39,023 nt of DNA from a virus. Under the pieces are notes generated by a model. It ran no database searches and was not told where the DNA came from. It was given only the letters and a program-made list of their open reading frames with translations. Each line of letters opens with the position of its first letter. The stretch's first letter is position 1. Where the stretch lies: positions 1 through 39,023 of IMG/VR virus record IMGVR_UViG_3300042554_001993; one strand, given 5' to 3'. Made by a program: the position numbers and the translations under genes. Shown piece by piece: positions 1-8,193 of the stretch.

Positions 1-23
1 GGAATCCCTAGTACCTTACCAAC

Positions 24-482
24 ATGACAACTAAGCAGCAGGAACACGTTGCAAAGAGCGCAGGCCCTCCTAAGAACGAGGATCGTTTTACATTGGTTCT
101 TACCACCCATTTCTTGGAATGGGATACCGGCGCAACCACGGATGTCCGGTGGGCGTATGATCGTCTTAGCCCGACTGGTACCGGTACTTGTTTTCAGACT
201 CAGCTACGGTCCAATCCCGGTAAAAAGCAGAAAGTCACGTTACCCGAAGACGACTGCTCCAAGTTCGAGATCATATTAGGCCATAAGCTGCCTCAGCTAA
301 GCGGAGACGATCCGCTGATGCAAGAGCAGCAAAAGCTGAACGTCATAGAAATCTGGGACGAGGAAAAGCAGATAGGATCTATCGCTCCTGATAGAATGAT
401 GTTCGGCCAATTCAAAGGGCCATTGTATTTTGTATCTACCCGAACAACAGCAATTCTTTCTGTAACGGCATTCCCAGTCTAA
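24..482 (+). CDS. hypothetical protein, probable virion-region gene
   Basis: A 152-residue protein that I do not recognise. It has no predicted membrane segment or signal peptide and has a mixed beta-rich look. It ends in TAA directly before the ATG of the large Thr/Cys-rich protein (no spacer), so the two are co-transcribed and probably translationally coupled. Its position at the head of the + strand block with surface and glycan genes suggests a structural or structure-associated role (inference only). The ATG at 24 is the first in frame; a longer upstream extension outside the window cannot be excluded. Confidence 0.75.
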   Translation: MTTKQQEHVAKSAGPPKNEDRFTLVLTTHFLEWDTGATTDVRWAYDRLSPTGTGTCFQTQLRSNPGKKQKVTLPEDDCSKFEIILGHKLPQLSGDDPLMQEQQKLNVIEIWDEEKQIGSIAPDRMMFGQFKGPLYFVSTRTTAILSVTAFPV

Positions 483-3400
483 ATGGATAATAAGCACTAC
501 GTTCTAACCAAGTCGGATGTACAGAAGCTCGGCAACCTATTACGGGACGACCGAAACGCTCCTCCTCCGGCTATGATTCCTCGTAGTGAGCCGCAATATA
601 ACAAGGCCCCAGATGCTTACTGGGCGTTGCCTCCGTGCGAAACCGGGCTTCCCGCTGCCGTGCGAAACGCTGATGGCAGCATCTCCCCTGGTGTGGCTAA
701 TTGCTGTTTGTACAAATACGACGAAGATGCTAACCGTCTAGTTCCCCTGCTAGATGCGGTCGGAATCCCGTTTCGCGCGGTTATCCGAAATAGCTATCTA
801 CGAAGCACCAACGACTTTGTTCAAGTTTACCGGCACAAAGACGGTACATGGACAAACGAACGACCCGATCTTGTAGTCCAAACCTCTACGACTACGACTA
901 CCACAACCGCAAATCCAAGTGCAGGCATTGTAAACCCTATTTGCAGGGGTAGTTGTTTGTGGGTGGCTGCTCCTGTTACCGGTGGAGTGGGTTGGAAAGA
1001 TCCCATTGGCGGTTGTTCCAATACAACTACTACCACAACCACGGCTGCACCAACTACGACGACATCGACTACAGCAGCACCCGCAACGACTACAACCACG
1101 ACTACACAGGCCCCGTGTGAAAAACAACCTCCTTGCCGCCTTCGCTGCGTTGCCGGTGTAACAACCACCGTAGGCCCAGGTACAACCACTTCGTGGCCGC
1201 CACCGCCAAGCACAGGCTATGTCTACCAAGTAATTAGCGGTGCATGTAATTCGCCTTGTAATTGTTACGGCGCAGGCGATCCTTGCTTCCTGCTAAACGG
1301 TGAAATTGATTCCCGCTGCGTCTATGTTACGCCTACCACCACAGCATCGCCGACAACGACCACGACTTCTGGGCCATTGACTAGCCTTCAAGCATGTACG
1401 CTAGCAAACACTGCTTTGAGTACCCCTGCGCCGGGAACATACCGAGCAGCCACTATTAAGAGCTTTTCTAACGCTTGGACTGTTTGCCAAGACTGCCCAG
1501 CAGGTCAAATGCCTTTATTTCCGTTAGGATCAAAAGAAGCATCCGACCCTGCACCGGATAAGCAGTTTGTAGTGCATGATTCGCCTTGTGCTTTAGATCC
1601 TTGCAGCTTGAATACGCAGTTGTACCCAGAGGGTAGGGCCGTCTATCGTGCGCTTACACTTGCGGACCAACAATGGTACTGGAATAGCTTGCCAGGATCG
1701 AGCGATGTCATCTATTCGGATGCCGACAAATACTTAGCTAATTGGCGAATCTGTCAACAGTGTCCAAGCGGCCTGCGGCCTGCTTTGCCTCCTAGTGCCT
1801 GGATCAACAAAAACGGGTCTGGCAACCCAGAGCTTCGCGGCGATGGAATGTTTTATTATGAAACTACTTGTGTTGCTGGACCGGATTGCAATTCTTGCAA
1901 ACTAGCTGCATCAGGCGCATTTCTTCCAGAGTCCACAACAACCACCGTAAACCCATCGCAGACCACCCCAGCGCCGACAACGACAATAGCTCCTTGCGGG
2001 TGCGTTCCTCCGTCATATTGCCCAACAGTATCCGGTGAGTGCGTTCGTACCGAATGTGTTCCTGGGGGCGCAGGTGCGGCAGGCAAGCCTGCTTGCCCGA
2101 CAACAACTACCGGACCAAATCAATGTTTTGACGGTAGAAAAGTTTGCATCTGCGGATCAACTACAACCACTACGACCACAACTACTACGCGATTCCCAGT
2201 CACCACTACACCGATTGGTGGTTGCGGAAATTGTAGCTGGCTGGCAGCTAGAAATGCCCTGTCTGAGACGATTCAATGGGTGCAGACAGCGGGGTGTATT
2301 TGCGGAGGCTGTAGCTACCCAGGAACCAGCCCCACCTCTTGCGGACAGACTACTACTACGGCTTGCACTACGGCTGCTCCGACGACAACGACAACCGCAG
2401 CGCCAGGGTCCGGTGTTGGTTGTACATGCGCCGGTACTTGTATTTATGTTGCCACGGCTTCGTGGTCAGGGATAACTGGGCAACCGGTAACATACTCTTG
2501 GCGTCTGTCATTGACTAGCACCTGCGCTTGCGGTGGATGGGGTTGCGGTTGTCCATGCCCGTCAGATCCACCTACATCGGCTTGCGATATTGTTGAGACT
2601 TTTTGTGGTGGGATTATAGGGCCTATTGGAATCAATGGGCCTTATAATATGTGTAATGGTGGAAATCCGCCCTATGTCGAATGTGCATGCTGCACAACCC
2701 AGGCTTGTGACAAATACTGTACATTCAAAGGCAATGGAACAGGCGGCTGGACAAAGATCGACGATCCTTGTCCAACCACCTGCCCGTGCCCAGCATACCC
2801 GCCATCTAACAGTCAGTCAGATTGCGACATGCGGCGTTATAAGTGCGGCTCGGTCACTCCGACCACGACATCGACATCGCCACCAAGTACTACCACCACT
2901 ACGCCAGCACCAGGAGCATGCTGTCTATCCGGTGCTTGCAATACCCTATCCTATACCGCCTGCATCAACGCTGGCGGGGCATGGCAGGGTGCCGGTGTTT
3001 CTTGTGTCAGCGTCACCTGCACTACGACTACAACAACTACAGAAGGCCCAGGGGCTTGTTGTGTCGGCAGTGCCAATGGCATACCTCCTGGCCCAGGAAC
3101 TATATGTATTTCGGCATATAGATCCTATTGCCAACAGGTGTCCGGCATATTCTTTGCCAATACAAGCTGCGCCTCGAATCCTTGTGCAGTTGCCACCACA
3201 ACCGCCTCGCCTGTAGGAAGATGCTGCTGGTCGTACAATAATGGGGCGGATTACTTCTGTGCTGATAACCAAAATTCTAATTTTTGTAACGCTGCTGCTT
3301 TGGGGACTTCTGATTTTAGTTGGGCTGTTGGTAGCACTTGTGCCAATAATCCATGCCCAGGCACAACCACGACAACCACGACAACCACGACAACCACGAC

Positions 3401-3545
3401 AACCACGACAACGGCCACGCCTACTGGCGCATGCTGCGTGGCAGGGTCTTGCAGCATCCAGACGCAAGCCAATTGCCTAAGCGCTGGCGGTACATGGAAT
3501 GGCGCGGGCACAAACTGCGTAGGGGTGATGTGCCCGGAAGTGTAG
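483..3545 (+). CDS. large Thr-rich, Cys-rich modular surface protein
   Basis: A 1020-residue protein. A short N-terminal region (about residues 1-130) is followed by alternating cysteine-rich modules and linkers that are almost pure threonine with Pro/Ala/Ser. Four C-terminal modules begin near residues 810, 856, 911 and 981, each opening with a G-x-C-C motif and carrying about six cysteines; the first and fourth share a C-x(n)-GG-x-W-x-G-x-G pattern. Mucin-like linkers plus disulfide-type modules suggest an exposed fibre, decoration or adhesin protein. No signal peptide is seen, which fits a virion protein. The last linker is encoded by a pure 9-bp tandem repeat. Function is inferred from architecture only. 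Antisense reading frames across the Thr linkers are poly-Val artefacts. Confidence 0.85.
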   Translation: MDNKHYVLTKSDVQKLGNLLRDDRNAPPPAMIPRSEPQYNKAPDAYWALPPCETGLPAAVRNADGSISPGVANCCLYKYDEDANRLVPLLDAVGIPFRAVIRNSYLRSTNDFVQVYRHKDGTWTNERPDLVVQTSTTTTTTTANPSAGIVNPICRGSCLWVAAPVTGGVGWKDPIGGCSNTTTTTTTAAPTTTTSTTAAPATTTTTTTQAPCEKQPPCRLRCVAGVTTTVGPGTTTSWPPPPSTGYVYQVISGACNSPCNCYGAGDPCFLLNGEIDSRCVYVTPTTTASPTTTTTSGPLTSLQACTLANTALSTPAPGTYRAATIKSFSNAWTVCQDCPAGQMPLFPLGSKEASDPAPDKQFVVHDSPCALDPCSLNTQLYPEGRAVYRALTLADQQWYWNSLPGSSDVIYSDADKYLANWRICQQCPSGLRPALPPSAWINKNGSGNPELRGDGMFYYETTCVAGPDCNSCKLAASGAFLPESTTTTVNPSQTTPAPTTTIAPCGCVPPSYCPTVSGECVRTECVPGGAGAAGKPACPTTTTGPNQCFDGRKVCICGSTTTTTTTTTTRFPVTTTPIGGCGNCSWLAARNALSETIQWVQTAGCICGGCSYPGTSPTSCGQTTTTACTTAAPTTTTTAAPGSGVGCTCAGTCIYVATASWSGITGQPVTYSWRLSLTSTCACGGWGCGCPCPSDPPTSACDIVETFCGGIIGPIGINGPYNMCNGGNPPYVECACCTTQACDKYCTFKGNGTGGWTKIDDPCPTTCPCPAYPPSNSQSDCDMRRYKCGSVTPTTTSTSPPSTTTTTPAPGACCLSGACNTLSYTACINAGGAWQGAGVSCVSVTCTTTTTTTEGPGACCVGSANGIPPGPGTICISAYRSYCQQVSGIFFANTSCASNPCAVATTTASPVGRCCWSYNNGADYFCADNQNSNFCNAAALGTSDFSWAVGSTCANNPCPGTTTTTTTTTTTTTTTTTATPTGACCVAGSCSIQTQANCLSAGGTWNGAGTNCVGVMCPEV
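3363..3407 (+). repeat. 9-bp tandem repeat inside a Thr-rich linker
   Basis: Five exact copies of ACAACCACG in frame encode a poly-Thr stretch of the large surface protein. Perfect short-unit repeats of this type are prone to slippage in multiples of 9 bp, which would change linker length without shifting the frame (inference). Confidence 0.9.
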
Positions 3546-3611
3546 TTGTGGACTGATGGGTCAGTAAATGTACAATAAAAGTAGGTTTGCGGCGCAGCGC
3601 CGCCCTACTAA
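3546..3611 (+). promoter_or_regulatory. candidate promoter and leader hairpin before the glycosyltransferase gene
   Basis: The spacer contains TACAAT at 3571-3576 within GTACAATAAAAGTA, a 14-base string also found before the PhoH gene (37405-37418). No good -35 is seen here (TTGTGG lies 19 bases upstream). Downstream, GTAGG and GCGGCG pair with CGCCGC and CCTAC (about 3581-3608) to form a leader hairpin with a three-base bulge. The shared string in front of two + strand transcription units suggests a phage-specific promoter class (inference). Confidence 0.45.
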
Positions 3612-3634
3612 GCAGCGGGAACAGGAATCTATAA

Positions 3635-5653
3635 ATGAGCAAGTACGAACTGACGGTTGCGATGGCAGCCTACGACGATTTCAACGGCGTTTTCTTTTCG
3701 AGCCAAGCATTGCGCATGTACCAAGACATGCGAAATGTCGAAATTGTCATTCTTGACAACAATCCCGACTCAGCAGAAGGCCAAGCCACCAAGTCGTATG
3801 TCGAATCCGTCCAGCACAACGAAGCGATTCGGTACGTCCCGTTCAAAGGCAGCATCGGAACTACCCAGACTCGGGAACATCTTTTCCAGCTAGCCGAAGG
3901 CGATGCAGTCTTAGTTATGGACTGCCATGTTTTGTTACAGGCTAATGCGATTCACAACCTAAAGAAGTTCTACCGCGAAGCCTCGGAACAACAGCGAAAA
4001 GACCTGTACACCGGTCCATTGCTTATGGACGGCTTGAACTTTGTGATGACCCACTTTGAATGCGAATGGCGCGATCAAATGTGGGGTGTGTGGGCCACGG
4101 CTTGGAAGCACCCTGATGGCACAGCCGTCCTATGCCGCCCAACCGAGAACAACAAAGTCAAAATGCGACCACTGATGACAGATGGCCCCTGGGTTGACAT
4201 TGATGTTCCTTGGCCCGGACACGAACAGCAACTATTGTCCAAGGGCTATAAAGTCATGGGCATGGACAGCACTGATGCCCCATTCGAGATCCCGGCACAG
4301 GGACTCGGCCTGTTCAGCAGTACCAAAGAACATTGGCTCGGGTTCAATCCGAACTTCAAAGCATTCGGCGGTGAGGAGTGCTACATCCATGAAAAGTATC
4401 GTCAGCACGGTCGAAAGGCTATGTGCTTGCCGTTCCTGAAATGGAATCACCGATTCGGGCGGCCCGGCGGGCCTAAGTATCCGCTGACGCTCGAAGGCAA
4501 GATTCGTAATTATATCCTTGGATTCGACGAGCTTGGCTTTGACCGTGAACCGGTACGAAAGCATTTTGTCGATGAAGTAGGCGTTGCTCAGCTTAAATAC
4601 GATGCCATCGCGGCAAACCCCATTGGATTCGATCCGATGCCAATGCCAAATCTGCCGGTAAACGTGCCGGACGTACAGGCAAAGAGCAATCTAGGTTTGC
4701 CACTGCCTGTTGTGGCAGATAGTTTCTCGGACGTCATTGAATTTATCGTAAAGACTCCGAGAGACTTGGATCAGCATGTCAATGCCTTCATGCAGTGGAC
4801 GCTAGGCTGCGATAGCGCGGTTGAAGTCACCAAGCGGCGAGAATCTACAGCCTTTTTGCTGGGCGCTATGGGGCGTAAAGTTTGCGGCGGGAAATGCCAG
4901 AAAGAGTCGTGTGACAAACAAAGCTGTAACAAAGTGGCGTATGTTACAAGCTACCAAGAGGAAGGCGACTCTCTTATCGGGTTGCTGCAAGACTTGGTTA
5001 AGTCGCACACTGGCCGACCGCTTGAGTTTACCGTATCGCAGATGAATCACGATACGATGCTGGAAACTATCCCAGCTTCCGATCTGCTGTTCATCGACAC
5101 CCGGCATCACGGTGAACGCTTGTATGCGGAACTGACCGCATACGCCCCAAACATCGCAAAACGTATCCTGATTCACGATACGGCTACATTCGGAGTCAAG
5201 GGCGAAAATGATGGGAAGGGCATGTTTTGGGCGATCCGAAAGTTTATAGACGAGAATCCAGAGTGGCTCATCGCGGAACACAAGGATCACCAATATGGGA
5301 TGACTGTACTTTCCAAACTATCTGAGGATAAGCCAGAAGAATTGGTCAAACCTTGGCCCAAGTCGGACAAAGACGGTAAGCCTTGTGGCTGTGGTCAGAA
5401 CGTCAAGAAGTTCCTAAAGATGATCGGTATCGAAGCCAGCGAAGGATGCACTTGCAATCGCCGGGCAGCCGCTATGGATCAGATGGGGCCGGAATGGTGC
5501 CGTGAGAATGTCAACGAAATTTTGAACTGGCTCAAAGAGGAGGCCGATGCTAGAAACATGGGCCACCTATTTATTCGCCCGGCGGTAAAGCTAATGGTTA
5601 TGCGAGCTATTCGGCAGGCCGAAAAAGATGAAAAATCCGGTGCCTGTAGCTAA
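3635..5653 (+). CDS. glycosyltransferase (GT2/GT27-like) fused to a methyltransferase-like domain
   Basis: A 672-residue protein. Residues about 5-300 look like an inverting GT-A glycosyltransferase: an ILDNNPDS-type nucleotide-binding strand, a D-x-H metal motif (VMDCH, about residue 92) as in polypeptide GalNAc-transferase relatives, and an FGGEE acceptor/catalytic motif near residue 247. Residues about 430-560 resemble a Rossmann methyltransferase of the cephalosporin-hydroxylase/Methyltransf_24 type, with LLFID-x-RH and ILIHDTA motifs. A Cys-rich tail (CGCG, CTC) with a helical end follows. It probably sugar-modifies virion or host surface components. The gene ends convergently with the next, overlapping four bases. 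Confidence 0.8.
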   Translation: MSKYELTVAMAAYDDFNGVFFSSQALRMYQDMRNVEIVILDNNPDSAEGQATKSYVESVQHNEAIRYVPFKGSIGTTQTREHLFQLAEGDAVLVMDCHVLLQANAIHNLKKFYREASEQQRKDLYTGPLLMDGLNFVMTHFECEWRDQMWGVWATAWKHPDGTAVLCRPTENNKVKMRPLMTDGPWVDIDVPWPGHEQQLLSKGYKVMGMDSTDAPFEIPAQGLGLFSSTKEHWLGFNPNFKAFGGEECYIHEKYRQHGRKAMCLPFLKWNHRFGRPGGPKYPLTLEGKIRNYILGFDELGFDREPVRKHFVDEVGVAQLKYDAIAANPIGFDPMPMPNLPVNVPDVQAKSNLGLPLPVVADSFSDVIEFIVKTPRDLDQHVNAFMQWTLGCDSAVEVTKRRESTAFLLGAMGRKVCGGKCQKESCDKQSCNKVAYVTSYQEEGDSLIGLLQDLVKSHTGRPLEFTVSQMNHDTMLETIPASDLLFIDTRHHGERLYAELTAYAPNIAKRILIHDTATFGVKGENDGKGMFWAIRKFIDENPEWLIAEHKDHQYGMTVLSKLSEDKPEELVKPWPKSDKDGKPCGCGQNVKKFLKMIGIEASEGCTCNRRAAAMDQMGPEWCRENVNEILNWLKEEADARNMGHLFIRPAVKLMVMRAIRQAEKDEKSGACS

Positions 5654-6306
5654 AGTTTAAGCAGCTTTAGCCAGTGTTCGACCTTCATCATAAAAGTAGG
5701 CAGATCGTAAAAAACGTCTGCCTGCTTTAGTTTATGGGTCGTATAAGTCGCCAGCGTCCCTTCGTACATAAACACCGGGCAGCCGATACTGTGGGCGATA
5801 TGGCTAAAGCCAGAGTCGCACCCAACGAACAAAGCGCAAGTAGACAATGCCTGCGCCGCTGCCGGTAGGCTCAGGTGTGCCCCTAAACGGATACCTTTGT
5901 ATCCGTTTAGTTTCAGTACCGCTTTGATCTCGGCGACAAGCGAGGTAGGCGGATTCTTTTCCTCGGCTGAGGATATACCGTCAAACTGGTAGCAGAATGT
6001 CCGTTCAACCCGATCATGCCGCCAGCGATACTTTGCATCTGCCGCCAACGGTGGATAGCACCAGTTCAGCCAAGGGTCTACCTTGGTCTTTCCTGGATCT
6101 CGCACAAGCACCGGGCGGTACGGCTGCTCGGTAAACAGAGAATCGATCTGCTCGAATCTCCCGTAATAGTCCATATGGAACCACTGTGTACCCAGCTTGT
6201 AAGCCACTTTGTGCCTTTGACCAAGGATGGTCATTAGGCAATAGCTGGTGAAATGGTCCCCTAAATTCGTATTATGCGGTTCGTAGATGATGGACGAGTC
6301 TAACAT
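5650..6306 (-). CDS. GT9/heptosyltransferase-like glycosyltransferase
   Basis: A 218-residue protein. The N-terminus has an NLGDH motif, and the C-terminal half has the hallmark of GT9 (ADP-heptose:LPS heptosyltransferase) proteins, a LFVGCDSGFSHIAHSIGCP stretch around residues 158-176 that contacts the nucleotide sugar. At 218 residues it is shorter than typical GT9 enzymes (about 320-350), so it may be a minimal version. It is the last gene of the leftward block, four bases downstream of a GT2 gene. A glycan-modifying role is likely; the actual sugar is unknown. Confidence 0.7.
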   Translation of the reverse strand: MLDSSIIYEPHNTNLGDHFTSYCLMTILGQRHKVAYKLGTQWFHMDYYGRFEQIDSLFTEQPYRPVLVRDPGKTKVDPWLNWCYPPLAADAKYRWRHDRVERTFCYQFDGISSAEEKNPPTSLVAEIKAVLKLNGYKGIRLGAHLSLPAAAQALSTCALFVGCDSGFSHIAHSIGCPVFMYEGTLATYTTHKLKQADVFYDLPTFMMKVEHWLKLLKL

Positions 6307-6310
6307 CGGA

Positions 6311-7051
6311 TTACCTCGACAATGCTTTTGGAAAGCGGATTCGGATGTCTAGCAAGGTCTTTAAGTACCAGGGATCATACGACGGTACGATCAGGCTGCC
6401 AGTACAGGAATGCGGGGTCTTGTCCCACCATGTTTCGTCAGCCGCGCCGCTAGAATAGCCGCTGCAATGATTCTCAGCATTCTCGCCCCAGCGATAAACA
6501 TAGCTCGGGATTTCCGGGCGTCCGGGAGGAACAGCATCCAAAGCTCGTCGCATGAACATCTGGTCGTGCGCGCATGCTTTCGTGTCCTGGAATCCACCGA
6601 TCTGCTCCAGCAATTCCCGGCTAACTGTAATGGACGACCAAAACCGTCCTTCGGTCGGGATCTTGTTTAATCCAAGGTAGTCCGCAAAAATGACATCTGG
6701 GTATGTCCATTTCACAGACGGATCGGCGTACATTTCCGCTGCTAATTCCAGATGTAAAGGCAAGAATCCATCATCATCGTCCCAAATAGCCACGGCATCC
6801 CAATCAATGCCATCGGCGGCTTCCAGCATCTTTGTGTACTTTAGTGGCAAGGACGGTATTCGCTCTGCCGTCTTCACTAGCAGCACGTTCTTTGGGTCGT
6901 TGTGAACCCTTACGATCTGGCATTCGGATGGCCGGTCATCGCAGATGACTAGCACCGCATCCTTGTGTGTCTGATCCAGAAAGCATTGAATAGCGTTTGC
7001 TATGGTATCCGTGCGATGATTCCACACCGGCATCAAGCATAAGAATTTCAT
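6311..7051 (-). CDS. family 2 glycosyltransferase
   Basis: A 246-residue GT-A type glycosyltransferase. It begins with a PVWNHRTDTIANAIQ segment typical of GT2 N-termini, has VICDDRPS for nucleotide binding, and carries an acidic metal motif WDDDDGF near residue 92 (DxD equivalent). A later ACAHDQMFMRRAL stretch resembles the acceptor-side ED motif. The start overlaps the stop of the upstream 76-aa gene by ATGA, so translation is coupled. It forms a sugar-modification cluster with its two neighbours. Confidence 0.85.
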   Translation of the reverse strand: MKFLCLMPVWNHRTDTIANAIQCFLDQTHKDAVLVICDDRPSECQIVRVHNDPKNVLLVKTAERIPSLPLKYTKMLEAADGIDWDAVAIWDDDDGFLPLHLELAAEMYADPSVKWTYPDVIFADYLGLNKIPTEGRFWSSITVSRELLEQIGGFQDTKACAHDQMFMRRALDAVPPGRPEIPSYVYRWGENAENHCSGYSSGAADETWWDKTPHSCTGSLIVPSYDPWYLKTLLDIRIRFPKALSR

Positions 7052-7278
7052 TCGTAGTCCTCGTTCTCTCTGTTTTTAAGGAATAGCCCTAAACCGCCGT
7101 AGTCGCTTCGGTCATTTTCATGGAAGATCGGATGGCCTAGCTCCAGCCTACGTCGCATAATCTCAATCTTTTCTGGACTTCCGGGGGCGGCATCGGTAGC
7201 CACAAACATATTCATGTCCTCCTCGTTGTACGGGTGATTGCCGTACCGAAGAATGTATTCGTACTTGTTGCTAGCCAT
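7048..7278 (-). CDS. small hypothetical protein
   Basis: A 76-residue acidic/polar protein with no recognised domain. It starts eight bases inside the end of the Rad50-like C-terminal gene and ends in an ATGA overlap with the glycosyltransferase gene, so it is a genuine member of the operon. Function unknown. Confidence 0.7.
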   Translation of the reverse strand: MASNKYEYILRYGNHPYNEEDMNMFVATDAAPGSPEKIEIMRRRLELGHPIFHENDRSDYGGLGLFLKNRENEDYE

Positions 7279-7864
7279 CTATTTGCACCTTGTGTTCAAA
7301 GTCCATGAACTCTTGAATATGCGTGATTAGGACGATCTGAATGCCGAACTCGTCCGCAAGCTCGGCCAATAGCGACCGCATGGGATCTCGGTAATTTGCC
7401 GATAAAAACCGAAACGGCTCGTCTAGCACTAACACTTTTGCTGGCCTGGGGCGGCTCAGCATCAAGCAAGCCAGCCGCAAACCGAACGATGCGACATCCA
7501 GCACCCCGCCTCCGCAACTGTTCACCGGGTCCAGTTCGTGGCCCTCAGCGTCTTTGTAGACGCCACGGACTTCCGTTTGACCTCGCTTCTGCTCGAATAC
7601 AAGCACAAACTCCATCGCCTTGTCGCCAAAAACGGCCTTTAGGCAGCGTGTGACGACATAGCCGATCTGACGTTGACATTGTTCCTGGCAGTCAGTGCCA
7701 ATGACTTGCAGCGTTTGCTTGGCCTGCGAAATAGCCTCTTGTAACAATTTGTTTTGCTCCAAGAGGCTAGTTGTGCTTTCCAATGCTATAACACCGGCGT
7801 CCCGCTTAGCGACCATTATTGATAGCCGCGAGCGTGTCTCCGTAATCGTTAAGAAATTGCTCAT
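7271..7864 (-). CDS. Rad50/SbcC-like ATPase, C-terminal half (split gene)
   Basis: A 197-residue protein equivalent to the C-terminal lobe of an SMC/Rad50/SbcC ATPase. Residues about 5-65 form a short coiled coil. An ABC signature region lies near 115-135 (SCGGG...SFGLRLA), and Walker B is VLVLDEP (D148, E149), followed by a LITH switch histidine. No Walker A is present; it is in the separate gene at 9080-10234. The two halves should assemble with the Mre11-like nuclease to process DNA ends. The ATG at 7864 overlaps the upstream gene by 59 bases; an ATG at 7816 would reduce the overlap to 11 but removes part of the helix. Confidence 0.8.
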   Translation of the reverse strand: MSNFLTITETRSRLSIMVAKRDAGVIALESTTSLLEQNKLLQEAISQAKQTLQVIGTDCQEQCQRQIGYVVTRCLKAVFGDKAMEFVLVFEQKRGQTEVRGVYKDAEGHELDPVNSCGGGVLDVASFGLRLACLMLSRPRPAKVLVLDEPFRFLSANYRDPMRSLLAELADEFGIQIVLITHIQEFMDFEHKVQIDG

Positions 7865-8054
7865 ATTGTTCCGTATAGGTGGGTTCGGTTGTTCTAATAT
7901 ACTCGTCCAGTTCGTCTAGCTCTTTTCGAGCCGACTCCACCGTGTCATGGCCCAACGCTTTCAGCGCCGCCATCAACTGGTCCTTCTGGCCTTCTAGTCG
8001 TGCCTTGTGTTCCTTGGCTTGTTCTAATTTCTTTAGAATGTCCGCAACTTCCAC
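7806..8054 (-). CDS. small coiled-coil protein of the Rad50/Mre11 locus
   Basis: An 82-residue, heptad-rich, highly charged protein. The GTG start at 8054 is chosen because an AGGAG Shine-Dalgarno lies eight bases upstream and a TAG stop lies six codons upstream in frame. It sits between the Mre11-like nuclease and the Rad50 C-terminal half, so it could supply coiled coil missing from the split ATPase or act as an accessory subunit (inference). Confidence 0.7.
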   Translation of the reverse strand: MEVADILKKLEQAKEHKARLEGQKDQLMAALKALGHDTVESARKELDELDEYIRTTEPTYTEQYEQFLNDYGDTLAAINNGR

Positions 8055-8193
8055 AATCTGTTCTCCTGGCTACTATGTCGCACGGCTGTCCGGGGTAAAC
8101 TCTACCCCGAAAAGGACAGTCGATCTGCTGTGTAACGTCCTCGCCTGCTGACCGCGATATTACTTCACCGCATGTTCGGCAGACGATAATCAT
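7945..8193 (-). CDS. small Cys-rich (zinc-type) protein overlapping the coiled-coil gene
   Basis: An 82-residue frame. Its ATG forms an ATGA overlap with the stop of the Mre11-like gene, a strong coupling signal in this operon. The first 50 residues contain CRTC near the start, two further isolated cysteines and CGSC, consistent with metal binding. The last 36 residues overlap the coiled-coil gene in another frame and look low in quality, so the useful protein may be mainly the N-terminal 50 residues. Confidence 0.5.
   Translation of the reverse strand: MIIVCRTCGEVISRSAGEDVTQQIDCPFRGRVYPGQPCDIVARRTDCGSCGHSKEIRTSQGTQGTTRRPEGPVDGGAESVGP

Noticed and set aside
827-1229. Antisense open frames rich in Val/Cys/Arg across the Thr linkers
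   Set aside because: They are reverse-complement artefacts of poly-Thr codons; no ribosome site and unnatural composition.
7271-7864. ABC transporter ATPase
   Set aside because: No Walker A in this gene and no membrane permease nearby; the adjacent Mre11-like nuclease and zinc-hook half fit Rad50/SbcC.
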